The notes under the pieces were generated by a model. It saw only the letters and a program-made list of their open reading frames with translations. It was not told the origin of the DNA and ran no database searches. Shown in pieces: positions 31,611 through 41,170 of a stretch of DNA of 64,000 nt (its first letter is position 1; each line of letters starts with the position of its first letter). This DNA comes from Protaetiibacter sp. SSC-01. Its GTDB lineage: Bacteria > Actinomycetota > Actinomycetes > Actinomycetales > Microbacteriaceae. The translations under genes and the position numbers were made by a program. The stretch covers positions 2,418,001-2,482,000 of the forward strand of contig NZ_CP059987.1 in NCBI RefSeq assembly GCF_014483895.1. Direction: 5' to 3'.

Positions 31611-32726
31611 CTAGAGGACGTCGTCGCGGCCGGACAGCTTGAGGGCGTCCACGACGCTCTTGACGCGCTGCGCGTTCGCGGTCGTCGTGACGAGGAGCGC
31701 GTCGGCGGTGTCGACCACGACGATGTCGTGCACGCCGATGAGCGAGATGATGCGGTCCGACTGGCTCACGACGATGCCGCTCGACGCATCCGCGAGCACG
31801 CGCGCGTTCTCGCCGAGGATCGAGAGGTCGCTCGCCCGGCCCGCCGACTTGAGCTTCGCGACCGACGCGAAGTCGCCCACGTCGTCCCAGTCGAAGCGGC
31901 CAGGGATGACGGCGAGGCCTCCAGCGGCAGCGGCCGGCTCGGCGACGGCGTAGTCGATCGCGATGCGACGCAGGCCCGGCCAGAGGCGGTCGACCGCGGG
32001 GCCGCGGGTGGCGGCGTCGTCCCACGCGGCGGCGAGCTCCTCGATCTGGGCGAGCAGCTGGGCGTCGAACTCGCCGAGACGCTCGAGCAGCCGGTCGGCG
32101 CGCGCGATGAACATGCCCGCGTTCCACAGGTGCCGACCGTCGGCGAGGTACCGGGCGGCGGTGGCGGCATCCGGCTTCTCCACGAAGCTGCGCACGAGGA
32201 GGGCGTCGGGGGCGCCGTCGATCTCGGCGCCGTCGGAGCACTCGATGTAGCCGAAGCCGATCGCCGGCTCGGTGGGCTGGATGCCGATCGTGACGATGTA
32301 GCCGGCGTCGGCCGCGACGACGGCCTGCTCGACGGTGGCGCGGAAGGCGTCCTCGTCCTGGATGACGTGGTCGGCCGCGAAGGAGCCGACGATGACGTCG
32401 GGCTCGCGGCGGCGCAGGATGGCGGCGGCCAACGCGATCGCGACGGTCGAGTCGCGCGGCGCGGCCTCGAGCACGATGTTGCGGTCCTCGAGCTCGGGGA
32501 TCTGCTCCTCGATCGCGGACCGGTGGGCGCGGCCGGTGACGATCATGACGCGCTGCGGACCGGCGAGGGGGGCGAGACGCTCCCACGTGCCGCGCACGAG
32601 CGTGCGGCCCGAGCCCGTGAGGTCGTGGAGGAACTTGGGTGCGTCGGCGCGCGAGAGGGGCCACAGGCGCGACCCGACGCCGCCCGCGGGGATGACGCCG
32701 TAGAACCGCTCGAGGGGAGTCGACAT
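31611..32726 (-). CDS. manC: Mannose-1-phosphate guanylyltransferase
   Basis: Makes GDP-mannose from GTP and mannose-1-phosphate. 371 residues starting FYGVIPAGGVGSRLWPLSRADAPKFLHDL, the nucleotidyltransferase signature GGxGxRLWPLSR, then GSFAADHVIQDEDAF, YGYIEC-type GFGYIECSD, FVEKPDAATAARYLADGRHLWNAGMFIARAD, and VIPGRFDWDDVGDF near the C-terminus. There is no phosphomannose isomerase extension. TAAGGT ends 7 nt before the ATG, again a leaderless layout. Product feeds polyprenol-phosphate-mannose synthesis (gene at 4172). It is divergent from sdhC. Confidence 0.95.
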   Translation of the reverse strand: MSTPLERFYGVIPAGGVGSRLWPLSRADAPKFLHDLTGSGRTLVRGTWERLAPLAGPQRVMIVTGRAHRSAIEEQIPELEDRNIVLEAAPRDSTVAIALAAAILRRREPDVIVGSFAADHVIQDEDAFRATVEQAVVAADAGYIVTIGIQPTEPAIGFGYIECSDGAEIDGAPDALLVRSFVEKPDAATAARYLADGRHLWNAGMFIARADRLLERLGEFDAQLLAQIEELAAAWDDAATRGPAVDRLWPGLRRIAIDYAVAEPAAAAGGLAVIPGRFDWDDVGDFASVAKLKSAGRASDLSILGENARVLADASSGIVVSQSDRIISLIGVHDIVVVDTADALLVTTTANAQRVKSVVDALKLSGRDDVL

Positions 32727-32780
32727 GCCACTCACCTTAGAGAGGGCGCCGCGACGATGGGACGGCAGCATCCGGGGATA

Positions 32781-32794
32781 TCTCGATATCGAGA
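32781..32794. promoter_or_regulatory. Perfect 14-bp palindrome in the manC/sdhC divergent region
   Basis: TCTCGATATCGAGA is completely symmetric and A/T-richer than its surroundings. It lies 54 bp upstream of manC and about 45 bp before the TAGACT box of sdhC, a typical operator position. The regulator is not identified. Confidence 0.45.
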
Positions 32795-32837
32795 CAAGTT
32801 AGGGCACCCTCAACTGCGAGCCCCTGGGGGCGGGCAT

Positions 32838-32843
32838 AGACTG
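32838..32843 (+). promoter_or_regulatory. -10 box of the sdhCDAB operon
   Basis: TAGACT about 43 nt before the sdhC GTG, with GAGGGAGA as ribosome-binding site ahead of the start, so this operon has a leadered mRNA. No strong -35. Confidence 0.5.
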
Positions 32844-32885
32844 GAGGCCGTTCCAACGACGAGCGACTCGCGAGGGAGAACTGCC

Positions 32886-33323
32886 GTGACGAGCCAGGCC
32901 GCACCAGCTGAGAGCCCAGCGGCATCCATCCCCGAACCCAAGAAGCGCAAGCTGCCGGCCGGCACCCTGTACCGCGGTCGCGAGGGCATGTGGTCGTGGG
33001 TGCTCCACCGCATCACCGGCACCGCGATCTTCTTCTTCCTCCTGGTGCACATCCTCGACACCTCGCTCATCCGCATCAGCCCCGAGGCGTACGACGCCGT
33101 CATCGGCACCTACAAGACGCCGATCATGGGCCTCGGCGAGGTCGCGCTCGTCGCCGCGATCGGCCTCCACGCTCTCAACGGCCTCCGGATCATCCTCATC
33201 GACATGTTCTCGTGGGGCCCCCGGGCGCAGAAGGCGATGTTCTGGATCGCCATCGCCCTCTGGATCGTTCTGCTGGTCGGCTTCGTGCCGCGGCACCTGA
33301 TGGTCGTCTTCGGAGGACACTGA
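32886..33323 (+). CDS. sdhC: Succinate dehydrogenase cytochrome b556 subunit
   Basis: Membrane anchor that holds haem b and the quinone site of complex II. 145 residues: a polar head of about 40 residues, then [31 protein letters not shown], a middle helix with [19 protein letters not shown] containing the likely haem-ligand His, and a last helix. The HRITG and LHALNGLR motifs are diagnostic. GTG start with GAGGGAGA upstream. The stop overlaps sdhD (TGATG). The order sdhC-D-A-B is the actinobacterial one and follows cdd in M. tuberculosis. Confidence 0.93.
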   Translation: MTSQAAPAESPAASIPEPKKRKLPAGTLYRGREGMWSWVLHRITGTAIFFFLLVHILDTSLIRISPEAYDAVIGTYKTPIMGLGEVALVAAIGLHALNGLRIILIDMFSWGPRAQKAMFWIAIALWIVLLVGFVPRHLMVVFGGH

Positions 33324-33775
33324 TGAGCACCGACAACATCGCCGCGCCGCGCAGCCCCTACCTGAGCCACCGCAAGCGCAACCGCTTCAACATCGAGAAG
33401 TGGCGCTGGATCTACATGCGCGTCTCGGGCGTCCTGCTCGTGGTGCTCATCTTCGGACACCTCTTCTACAACCTGATCTTCCCGGGCAAGGTGTCGATCC
33501 TCGACTGGGCGTTCGTCGCGGGCAAGCTCGCCGACCCGTTCTGGGTCGTGTGGGACACCCTGCTGCTGTGGCTCGCGCTCATCCACGGAGCGAACGGCAT
33601 GCGCACGCTCGTCAACGACTACGCCCACGGCCGCTTCCGCAGCATCCTGCTGTGGGGCCTCGGCGGCACGACCGTCGTGCTGATCTTGCTCGGCACGCTC
33701 GTGCTGACGACCTTCGACCCCTGCCTCGGCGAGCCCACGAACGCCGAGCTGATCGCGATCTGCGCGGCCCAGTAG
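33323..33775 (+). CDS. sdhD: Succinate dehydrogenase hydrophobic membrane anchor subunit
   Basis: 150 residues with three membrane helices ([61 protein letters not shown]). The second contains IHGANGMR, the SdhD counterpart of LHALNGLR in SdhC. The conserved His in FGHLFYNLI is a probable haem ligand. Translation is coupled to sdhC by the TGATG overlap; sdhA follows 26 nt later. Confidence 0.92.
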   Translation: MSTDNIAAPRSPYLSHRKRNRFNIEKWRWIYMRVSGVLLVVLIFGHLFYNLIFPGKVSILDWAFVAGKLADPFWVVWDTLLLWLALIHGANGMRTLVNDYAHGRFRSILLWGLGGTTVVLILLGTLVLTTFDPCLGEPTNAELIAICAAQ

Positions 33776-33801
33776 CCCCGCTGCCACTAGTGAGAGAGAA
33801 C

Positions 33802-35610
33802 GTGAGCGACTTCCTGCAGTTCGAAGACGGAGACGTCATCGACGGCGTCCACTACCACCGACACGACGTCGTCATCGTCGGGGCGGGCGGTGCCGGCATG
33901 CGCGCCGCGATCGAGGCGGCACCGCGCGCCAACACCGCGGTGATCACCAAGCTCTACCCCACGCGCTCGCACACGGGCGCGGCGCAAGGCGGCATGGCCG
34001 CGGCGCTCGCGAACGTCGAAGAGGACTCGTGGGAGTGGCACACCTTCGACACCGTCAAGGGCGGCGACTACCTCGTCGACCAGGATGCGGCCGAGATCCT
34101 CGCGAAGGAGGCCATCGACGCGGTCCTCGACCTCGAGAACATGGGCCTCCCGTTCAACCGCACCCCCGAGGGCAAGATCGATCAGCGCCGCTTCGGCGGT
34201 CACACGCGCGACCACGGCAAGGCGCCCGTGCGCCGCGCCTGCTACGCGGCCGACCGCACGGGCCACATGATCCTGCAGACGCTGTTCCAGAACTGCGTCA
34301 AGCTCGGCGTCAACTTCTTCAACGAGTTCTACGCGCTCGACCTCGTCATGACCGAGGTCGACGGCGTGCAGAAGCCGTCGGGCGTCGTCGCCTACGAGCT
34401 CGCGACGGGCGAGCTCCACGTCTTCCAGGCGAAGTCGATCGTCTTCGCGACGGGCGGCTTCGGCAAGATCTACAAGACCACCTCGAACGCCCACACCCTC
34501 ACGGGCGACGGCGTCGGCATCATCTGGCGCAAGGGCCTGCCTCTGGAGGACATGGAGTTCTTCCAGTTCCACCCGACCGGTCTCGCGGGCCTCGGCATCC
34601 TCCTCACGGAGGGCGCACGCGGTGAGGGCGCCATCCTGCGCAACGCCTCGGGTGAGCGCTTCATGGAGCGCTACGCGCCCACCATCAAGGACCTCGCCCC
34701 CCGCGACATCGTCTCCCGCTGCATGGTGCAGGAGGTCGCGGAGGGCCGCGGCGCCGGCCCGCACAAGGACTACGTGCTGCTCGACTGCACGCACCTGGGC
34801 GCCGAGGTACTCGAGACGAAGCTGCCCGACATCACCGAGTTCGCGCGCACCTACCTCGGCGTCGACCCGGTGTACGAGCCCGTGCCCGTCATGCCGACCG
34901 CGCACTACGCGATGGGCGGCATCCCGACCAACGTCAAGGCCGAGGTGCTGCGCGACAACGAGACCGTCGTGCCGGGCCTCTACGCCGCGGGCGAGTGCGC
35001 GTGCGTCTCGGTGCACGGCTCCAACCGCCTCGGCACCAACTCGCTCCTCGACATCAACGTCTTCGGCAAGCGCGCAGGCAACAACGCCGTCGACTACGCC
35101 GAGACGGTCGACTTCACCCCCCTCCCCGCGGATGCCGCGGCCGCCGTGCGCGAGATGGTCGACAACCTGCGCAACGCATCCGGCACCGAGCGCATCGCGG
35201 CGCTCCGCAAGGAGCTGCAGGAGGAGATGGACCGCAACGCCCAGGTGTTCCGCACCGACGAGTCACTCGCGAAGGTCACCGAGACGATCCACCAGCTGCG
35301 CGAGCGCTACAAGAACGTCTCCATCCAGGACAAGGGCAACCGGTTCAACACCGACCTGCTCGAGGCGATCGAGCTGGGCTTCCTGCTCGACCTCGCCGAG
35401 GTCGTCGTGTTCTCGGCGAAGAACCGCAAGGAGAGCCGCGGCGGTCACATGCGCGACGACTACCCGAAGCGCGACGACGAGACCTACATGAAGCACACGA
35501 TGGCCTACCTGACGGGCGACCCGCACTCGGCGAACGCCGCCGACCACATCACGCTCGACTGGAAGCCGGTCGTGATCACCAATTACCAGCCCATGGAGAG
35601 GAAGTACTGA
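33802..35610 (+). CDS. sdhA: Succinate dehydrogenase flavoprotein subunit
   Basis: Oxidises succinate to fumarate. 602 residues. The FAD-binding N-terminus is [19 protein letters not shown]; covalent FAD attachment is at the His of [18 protein letters not shown]. Further landmarks are [37 protein letters not shown] and the C-terminal cluster [24 protein letters not shown] at 33802 is preferred ([10 protein letters not shown]); an in-frame GTG at 33790 would add four residues. AGAGAGAA upstream is a weak ribosome site. The stop overlaps sdhB. Confidence 0.97.
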   Translation: MSDFLQFEDGDVIDGVHYHRHDVVIVGAGGAGMRAAIEAAPRANTAVITKLYPTRSHTGAAQGGMAAALANVEEDSWEWHTFDTVKGGDYLVDQDAAEILAKEAIDAVLDLENMGLPFNRTPEGKIDQRRFGGHTRDHGKAPVRRACYAADRTGHMILQTLFQNCVKLGVNFFNEFYALDLVMTEVDGVQKPSGVVAYELATGELHVFQAKSIVFATGGFGKIYKTTSNAHTLTGDGVGIIWRKGLPLEDMEFFQFHPTGLAGLGILLTEGARGEGAILRNASGERFMERYAPTIKDLAPRDIVSRCMVQEVAEGRGAGPHKDYVLLDCTHLGAEVLETKLPDITEFARTYLGVDPVYEPVPVMPTAHYAMGGIPTNVKAEVLRDNETVVPGLYAAGECACVSVHGSNRLGTNSLLDINVFGKRAGNNAVDYAETVDFTPLPADAAAAVREMVDNLRNASGTERIAALRKELQEEMDRNAQVFRTDESLAKVTETIHQLRERYKNVSIQDKGNRFNTDLLEAIELGFLLDLAEVVVFSAKNRKESRGGHMRDDYPKRDDETYMKHTMAYLTGDPHSANAADHITLDWKPVVITNYQPMERKY

Positions 35611-36392
35611 TGGCCGGCGCAGCCACCCTCGAGGCGGTCGACAACACGCCCAAGGCCGAGGCGCCCGTCCAGGCCTTCACGGTCACCCTCATCATCCGGC
35701 GCTTCGACCCGGAGAAGGATGCCGAGCCGTACTGGCAGGACTTCGACGTCGAGCTCTTCGCGACCGACCGCGTGCTCGACGCGCTTCACAAGATCAAGTG
35801 GGAGATGGACGGCTCGCTCACGTTCCGTCGTTCGTGCGCCCACGGCATCTGCGGCTCGGATGCCATGCGCATCAACGGCCGCAACCGCCTCGCGTGCAAG
35901 ACCCTCATCAAGGACCTCGACATCTCGAAGCCGATCTACGTCGAGGCGATCAAGGGCCTCCCGCTCGAGAAGGACCTCATCGTCGACATGGAGCCGTTCT
36001 TCGCCTCCTACCGTGAGATCCAGCCCTTCCTCATCGCGAGCGACAAGCCCGAGAAGGAGCGCATCCAGTCGGTCGCGCAGCGCGAGCGCTTCGACGACAC
36101 GACCAAGTGCATCCTGTGCGCCGCGTGCACCTCGAGCTGCCCCGTGTTCTGGACCGACGGGCAGTACTTCGGCCCCGCCGCGATCGTCAACGCGCACCGC
36201 TTCATCTTCGACTCGCGTGACGAGGCCGCGAACGTGCGCCTCGACATCCTCAACGACAAGGAGGGCGTGTGGCGCTGCCGCACGACCTTCAACTGCTCGG
36301 AGGCGTGCCCCCGTGGCATCGAGGTGACGAAGGCGATCGCCGAGGTCAAGGCCGCCGTGCTGCGCGGCAAGCCCGACATCCCGAAGGCGTAG
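35610..36392 (+). CDS. sdhB: Succinate dehydrogenase iron-sulfur subunit
   Basis: Carries electrons from FAD to quinone through three clusters. 260 residues. [2Fe-2S] ligands lie in CAHGICGSDAMRINGRNRLAC; the first ferredoxin-type motif is CILCAACTSSCP and the second CSEACPRGIEV, giving [4Fe-4S] and [3Fe-4S]. The N-terminus has the usual RRFDPEKDAEPYWQDF. ATG overlaps the sdhA stop (TGATG). Last gene of the operon. Confidence 0.97.
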   Translation: MAGAATLEAVDNTPKAEAPVQAFTVTLIIRRFDPEKDAEPYWQDFDVELFATDRVLDALHKIKWEMDGSLTFRRSCAHGICGSDAMRINGRNRLACKTLIKDLDISKPIYVEAIKGLPLEKDLIVDMEPFFASYREIQPFLIASDKPEKERIQSVAQRERFDDTTKCILCAACTSSCPVFWTDGQYFGPAAIVNAHRFIFDSRDEAANVRLDILNDKEGVWRCRTTFNCSEACPRGIEVTKAIAEVKAAVLRGKPDIPKA

Positions 36393-36435
36393 TCAAGCCC
36401 CTCCCCCGTGCGCCTCACGCCGATAGCGTGGGGTG

Positions 36436-37509
36436 ATGGCCGACGAGTCCCCGGAATCCGCGGAGTCCCAGGAGTCCGCGGAGAAGAAGAGCCCGCCCGC
36501 GTCCATCGCGTGGGTGCAGCGCGTCGTCGCGTGGGTCATGGCGCTCAAACCCGTGCGCGTGTTCCAGGACTACGCGGCGCACCGCGGTCCGCTGCTCGCG
36601 GCGGGCCTGTCGAACCAGGCGATCTTCGCGGTGTTCGCGGCGATCTGGGTGGCGTTCTCGGTCTTCGGGCTCATCGTCGCATCCCAGCCCGACCTCCAGG
36701 CGGCGCTCCTCCAGCTCATGGCGGATGCCGTGCCCGGCCTCATCGACACGGGCGACGGCGACGGCGCGATCGACCCCGCCGACCTCGTCGACACGACGGT
36801 GCTCGGGTGGACGGGCGCGATCGCCCTCGCGGGCCTGTTCTTCACCGCGCTCGGTTGGCTCGCATCCGCTCGGGACGCCGTGCGCCTGCTCGGCGACCTG
36901 CCCGCGCCGACCACGAACTTCCTGCTGCTCAAGCTCAAGGACCTGGGCCTCGCGATCGGTTTCGGCATCCTGCTGCTCGTCTCCGCGGGTCTCTCGGTGC
37001 TCTCCTCGCAGGCGCTCGAGGGCCTCATGGATCTCGTCGGCATCCGCGACCACGCCGTCGCCGCGATCTCGGCGCGTGTGCTGTCGATCGTGCTCATGTT
37101 CGTGCTCGACGCGGTCGTGCTGGGCGCGTTCTACCGTGTGCTCGCGGGCGTGCACATCCCCATGCGTTTCCTCGCGCAGGGCGCGCTGCTCGGCGCCGCG
37201 GCGCTCGGCGTGCTCAAGGTGCTCGGCACGGCGCTCCTCGGCGGGGCGACCAACAACCCGCTGCTCGCGGGCTTCGCGGTCATCATCGGTCTGCTCATCT
37301 GGTTCACCCTCATCTGCCAGGTGATCCTCGTGGCGGCGTGCTGGGTGTTCGTGTCGATGGCGGATGCGGGGGTGCCTCTCGACCCGGCCCTCGCGGCCGA
37401 GCGGGAAGCCGAGGAGGAGCGCGAGCGGGAACGGATGCGCGAGCAGCTGCGCGCGGAGCTCGCCGCCGAGCGCCGCCCGTTCTGGAAGCGGCTGTTCGGG
37501 CGCGGCTGA
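36436..37509 (+). CDS. YihY/BrkB-family inner membrane protein
   Basis: 357 residues with five or six hydrophobic segments (for example AAGLSNQAIFAVFAAIWVAFSVFGLIV, ALAGLFFTALGWLA, GILLLVSAGLSVLS, AGFAVIIGLLIWFTLICQVILVAACWVFV). The sequence around DYAAHRGPLLAAGLSNQAIFAVF matches the conserved first block of BrkB/YihY proteins. Function of the family is unsettled; it was once mis-named RNase BN. Residues from about 315 on form a charged, probably coiled-coil tail (EREAEEERERERMREQL). TAGCGT lies 6 nt before the ATG, so the mRNA is probably leaderless. Confidence 0.88.
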   Translation: MADESPESAESQESAEKKSPPASIAWVQRVVAWVMALKPVRVFQDYAAHRGPLLAAGLSNQAIFAVFAAIWVAFSVFGLIVASQPDLQAALLQLMADAVPGLIDTGDGDGAIDPADLVDTTVLGWTGAIALAGLFFTALGWLASARDAVRLLGDLPAPTTNFLLLKLKDLGLAIGFGILLLVSAGLSVLSSQALEGLMDLVGIRDHAVAAISARVLSIVLMFVLDAVVLGAFYRVLAGVHIPMRFLAQGALLGAAALGVLKVLGTALLGGATNNPLLAGFAVIIGLLIWFTLICQVILVAACWVFVSMADAGVPLDPALAAEREAEEERERERMREQLRAELAAERRPFWKRLFGRG

Positions 37510-37580
37510 CGGCGTGGCCCGCGACCCGGTCGGAGGCCCGGCACAGGTGAGGGTCGGGGGCGCTCGTTAGAGTTGAAGGC

Positions 37581-38414
37581 GTGTCCCGTCCCCTCCGCAT
37601 CGCGACTGTCAACGTCAACGGCGTGCGCGCCGCCTTTCGCAAGGGGATGGGCGAGTGGCTCGCCCCGCGCGGCATCGACATCCTCGCTCTCCAGGAGGTG
37701 CGTGCCGAGACCGACGACCTCACGGCACTGCTCGGCGACGAGTGGGACGTGCTGCACGACCCCGCCACGGCGAAGGGGCGCGCGGGCGTGGCGATCGCGA
37801 GCCGCCGCAAGGCCGAGATCCACCGCGTGACCTTCGGACCCGACGACTTCGACTCCGCCGGTCGCTGGCTCGAGGCGGACTACGACGTCGACGGCACGAT
37901 CGTCACCGTCGTCTCCTGCTACGTGAACTCGGGCGAGGCCGACACCCCCAAGCAGGTCGAGAAGTACAAGTTCCTCGACGCGATGGCCGAGCGCCTGCCG
38001 AAGCTCGCCGAGCACAACCCGCTCGCGCTCGTCGTGGGCGATCTCAACGTCGGCCACCGCACGCTCGACATCAAGAACTGGAAGGGCAACGTGAAGCGCG
38101 CGGGCTTCCTGCCCGAGGAGCGCGCCTACTTCGACCGGTTCGTGGGCGCCGAGGGCGAGGACGGCTACAACGCCGGCGCGGGGTTCGGCTGGGTCGACGT
38201 GGGCCGCCGCTTCGCGGGCGAGGTGCCCGGCCCGTACACGTGGTGGTCGCAGCGCGGTAAGGCGTTCGACACCGACACCGGCTGGCGCATCGACTACCAC
38301 CTCGCGACGAAGGCCCTCGCCGACACGGCCGTCTCGTACACGGTCGACCGCGCGGCCGCCTACGACGAGCGATGGTCCGACCACGCCCCCGTCGTCGTCG
38401 ACTATGCGATCTGA
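37581..38414 (+). CDS. xth: Exodeoxyribonuclease III / AP endonuclease
   Basis: Base-excision repair nuclease. 277 residues of the EEP fold: IATVNVNGVRAAFRKGMGEWL, DILALQEVRAET (metal Glu), GRAGVAIASRR, VSCYVNSGEADTPKQVEKYKFLDAM, the catalytic VVGDLNVGHRTLDIKNWKGN, and the final DYHLATKAL and WSDHAPVVVDY with the Asp-His pair. GTG start 7 nt after TAGAGT (37568-37573), a leaderless arrangement. Followed by a pair of GGTTGAGTAG-type repeats. Confidence 0.96.
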   Translation: MSRPLRIATVNVNGVRAAFRKGMGEWLAPRGIDILALQEVRAETDDLTALLGDEWDVLHDPATAKGRAGVAIASRRKAEIHRVTFGPDDFDSAGRWLEADYDVDGTIVTVVSCYVNSGEADTPKQVEKYKFLDAMAERLPKLAEHNPLALVVGDLNVGHRTLDIKNWKGNVKRAGFLPEERAYFDRFVGAEGEDGYNAGAGFGWVDVGRRFAGEVPGPYTWWSQRGKAFDTDTGWRIDYHLATKALADTAVSYTVDRAAAYDERWSDHAPVVVDYAI

Positions 38415-38421
38415 AAGATCG

Positions 38422-39540
<1,119 letters not shown>

Positions 39541-39550
39541 GGTGTCGGGG

Positions 39551-40114
39551 ATGGAGCCCGTCGTGCTGCGCACCGAGCGCCTCGTGCTCTCGGTGCCGAC
39601 CGACGACGACATCGACACCATCGTCGAGCTCTGCCAGGACGAGCTCATGCTCGACACGCTCGCCTCGCTTCCCTGGCCGTACACGCGCGCCGACGCGGAG
39701 TTCTTCGTGCGCGAGGTCGTGGCGGCCGGCTGGGAGCACGGCCTCGGCCTCGGCACCGTGTGGGGCATGCGGGAGCGGGAAGGCGGACCGCTTCTCGGCA
39801 CGGTCGGCTGGAACGCCGAGCGGGCGGAGATCGGGTACTGGATGGGGGCGCCGTCTCGCGGCCGCGGCTACATGACCGAGGCGGTGCGCGCCGTCTGCGC
39901 GTGGGTGTTCGCGGAGCTCGGCGTCGAGCGCATCGGCTGGGAGGCGGTCGCGGGCAACGCTGCATCGGCTCGCGTCGCGCGGGCCGCGGGGTTCCGCTAC
40001 GACGGCGAAGGGCCGTCGAACATCGCGTTCCGCGACGGATCGCACCCGCACAGCCGTCACGGGCACCTGCTCGCGACCGACGACGGCGCGCCGAAGCCGG
40101 GGTGGCCGCTGTGA
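39551..40114 (+). CDS. GNAT-family N-acetyltransferase (RimJ/RimL-like)
   Basis: 187 residues starting LRTERLVLSVPTDDDIDTIVELCQD, the RimJ/RimL-type opening. The acetyl-CoA loop is IGYWMGAPSRGRGYMTEAVRAVCAWVFAELGVERIGWEAVAGNAASARVARAAGFRYDG, containing the GRG/A pyrophosphate-binding signature and the NxASxxVAxxxGF block. The substrate is unknown (protein N-terminus, antibiotic or metabolite). TAGGGT (39538-39543), overlapping the trpS stop, ends 7 nt before the ATG, so a separate leaderless mRNA is likely. It overlaps the HAD gene by GTGA. Confidence 0.9.
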   Translation: MEPVVLRTERLVLSVPTDDDIDTIVELCQDELMLDTLASLPWPYTRADAEFFVREVVAAGWEHGLGLGTVWGMREREGGPLLGTVGWNAERAEIGYWMGAPSRGRGYMTEAVRAVCAWVFAELGVERIGWEAVAGNAASARVARAAGFRYDGEGPSNIAFRDGSHPHSRHGHLLATDDGAPKPGWPL

Positions 40115-40839
40115 GCGGGGGCGGCATCCGCGCGGTGCTCTTCGACCTCGACGACACGCTCTTCGCCCACCGCGAGTCGGTCGAGACCGGCATCCACGCC
40201 TACCGGGCGGCGCTCGGCGGGGCGCTCGCGCAGGGCGAGCCCGCGGCGGAGTTCGCCCGCTGGAACGCGCTCGAGGAGGAGCACTACCACCGCTACCTCG
40301 CGGGCGAGGTCGACTTCCGCGAGCAGCGGCGGGCGCGGGCGCGGGGCTTCGTCGCCCCGTACGGCATCGAGCTCGACGACGGGGCCGCCGAGGCGTGGTT
40401 CGAGACGTACCTCGTGCACTACGAGACGAGCTGGCGGCTGCACGACGACGTCGGCGACTGCATCGCGGCGATCGCGCCGCGCGCCCTCGGCATCATCACG
40501 AACGGCGAGCTCGCGTTCCAGACCGCGAAGATCCTCGGCACGGGGCTCGAGGCGCTCATCCCGCTCGAGAACGTCGTCGCGAGCGGCGAGGTCGGCGTGG
40601 CGAAGCCGGATGCGCGCATCTTCGAGCTCGCGGCGGATCACCTCGGTGTGACGACCGCCGAGGCCTGCTACGTGGGCGACCGCCTGCACACGGATGCGAT
40701 CGGCGCGGCCCGCGCGGGCATGCTCGGCGTGCTCATCGATCGCCGCGGCGTCGCGACGGCGGAGCAGCTGGCCGAGGCCGCCGCGGAGGGCGTGCACGTC
40801 ATCCGCTCGCTCGACGAGCTGCCGGCGCTGCTGGGCTGA
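40111..40839 (+). CDS. HAD-superfamily hydrolase
   Basis: 242 residues. Motif I is VLFDLDDTLFAHRES (nucleophile and acid Asp), motif II the Thr in GIITNGE, motif III the Lys in EVGVAKPDARIF and motif IV CYVGDRLHTDAIGA. The four-helix cap lies between motifs I and II. It resembles YjjG/phosphoglycolate-phosphatase-like nucleotidases, but the substrate cannot be assigned. GTG start overlapping the GNAT stop. Confidence 0.92.
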   Translation: MSGGGIRAVLFDLDDTLFAHRESVETGIHAYRAALGGALAQGEPAAEFARWNALEEEHYHRYLAGEVDFREQRRARARGFVAPYGIELDDGAAEAWFETYLVHYETSWRLHDDVGDCIAAIAPRALGIITNGELAFQTAKILGTGLEALIPLENVVASGEVGVAKPDARIFELAADHLGVTTAEACYVGDRLHTDAIGAARAGMLGVLIDRRGVATAEQLAEAAAEGVHVIRSLDELPALLG

Positions 40840-40840
40840 G

Positions 40841-40889
40841 TGGTCGCTTCTCGGCCTCAAATAGCCCGGATAGGGCCAGAAACCGACCA
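40841..40889 (+). terminator. Imperfect hairpin after the HAD gene
   Basis: TGGTCGCTTCTCGGCC pairs with GGGCCAGAAACCGACCA with few mismatches, directly after the HAD stop and before the riboflavin promoter. Probable transcription end; no T-tract. Confidence 0.5.
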
Positions 40890-40946
40890 GTCAGGGGACG
40901 GAGGGTCACGCGGCGCAACGGGAATACACGGGCGGAGGGGGCGTTG

Positions 40947-40952
40947 TAGACT
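40947..40952 (+). promoter_or_regulatory. -10 box of the riboflavin operon
   Basis: TAGACT just before the FMN riboswitch places transcription start near 40959, so the aptamer would begin within a few nucleotides of the 5' end. No clear -35. Confidence 0.55.
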
Positions 40953-40963
40953 CCGAACGAAGC

Positions 40964-41090
40964 AAGTGCTCCGGGGGCGGTGGAATTCCGCACCGGCGGT
41001 TACAGTCCGCGAACCCCGTTCCGAGAGGGACGGGGCCGATCCGGTGGAATTCCGGAACCGACGGTCAGAGTCCGGATGAGAGGAAGCACG
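40964..41090 (+). promoter_or_regulatory. FMN riboswitch (RFN element)
   Basis: The conserved RFN core is directly readable: GGGGGCGGTGGAATTCCGCACCGGCGG and TTACAGTCCGCGA in the first half, then CCGGTGGAATTCCGGAACCGACGG, TCAGAGTCCGGATGAGAGGA. The closing P1 helix is GTGCT (40966-40970) with AGCAC (41085-41089). It senses FMN and controls the downstream ribD-ribE-ribBA-ribH genes. The variable arm (ACCCCGTTCC...GGGACGGGGCC) is of normal length. Confidence is high from the sequence consensus alone. Confidence 0.97.
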
Positions 41091-41140
41091 CGCCGAGGCA
41101 TCCGTCTTTTCGCGGAGCGCGGCGCCGCGACCCACGTCGT

Positions 41141-41169
41141 GCATCCCCGGACAGGACCGGAAGGGATGC
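41141..41169 (+). promoter_or_regulatory. Ribosome-site sequestering hairpin of the FMN riboswitch
   Basis: GCATCCC (41141-41147) pairs with GGGATGC (41163-41169), extended by an inner CGG/CCG. The Shine-Dalgarno GGAAGGGA for ribD lies within the stem and its base, and the ATG starts at 41171. This is the expected off-state of a translational expression platform. Confidence 0.7.
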
Positions 41170-41170
41170 G

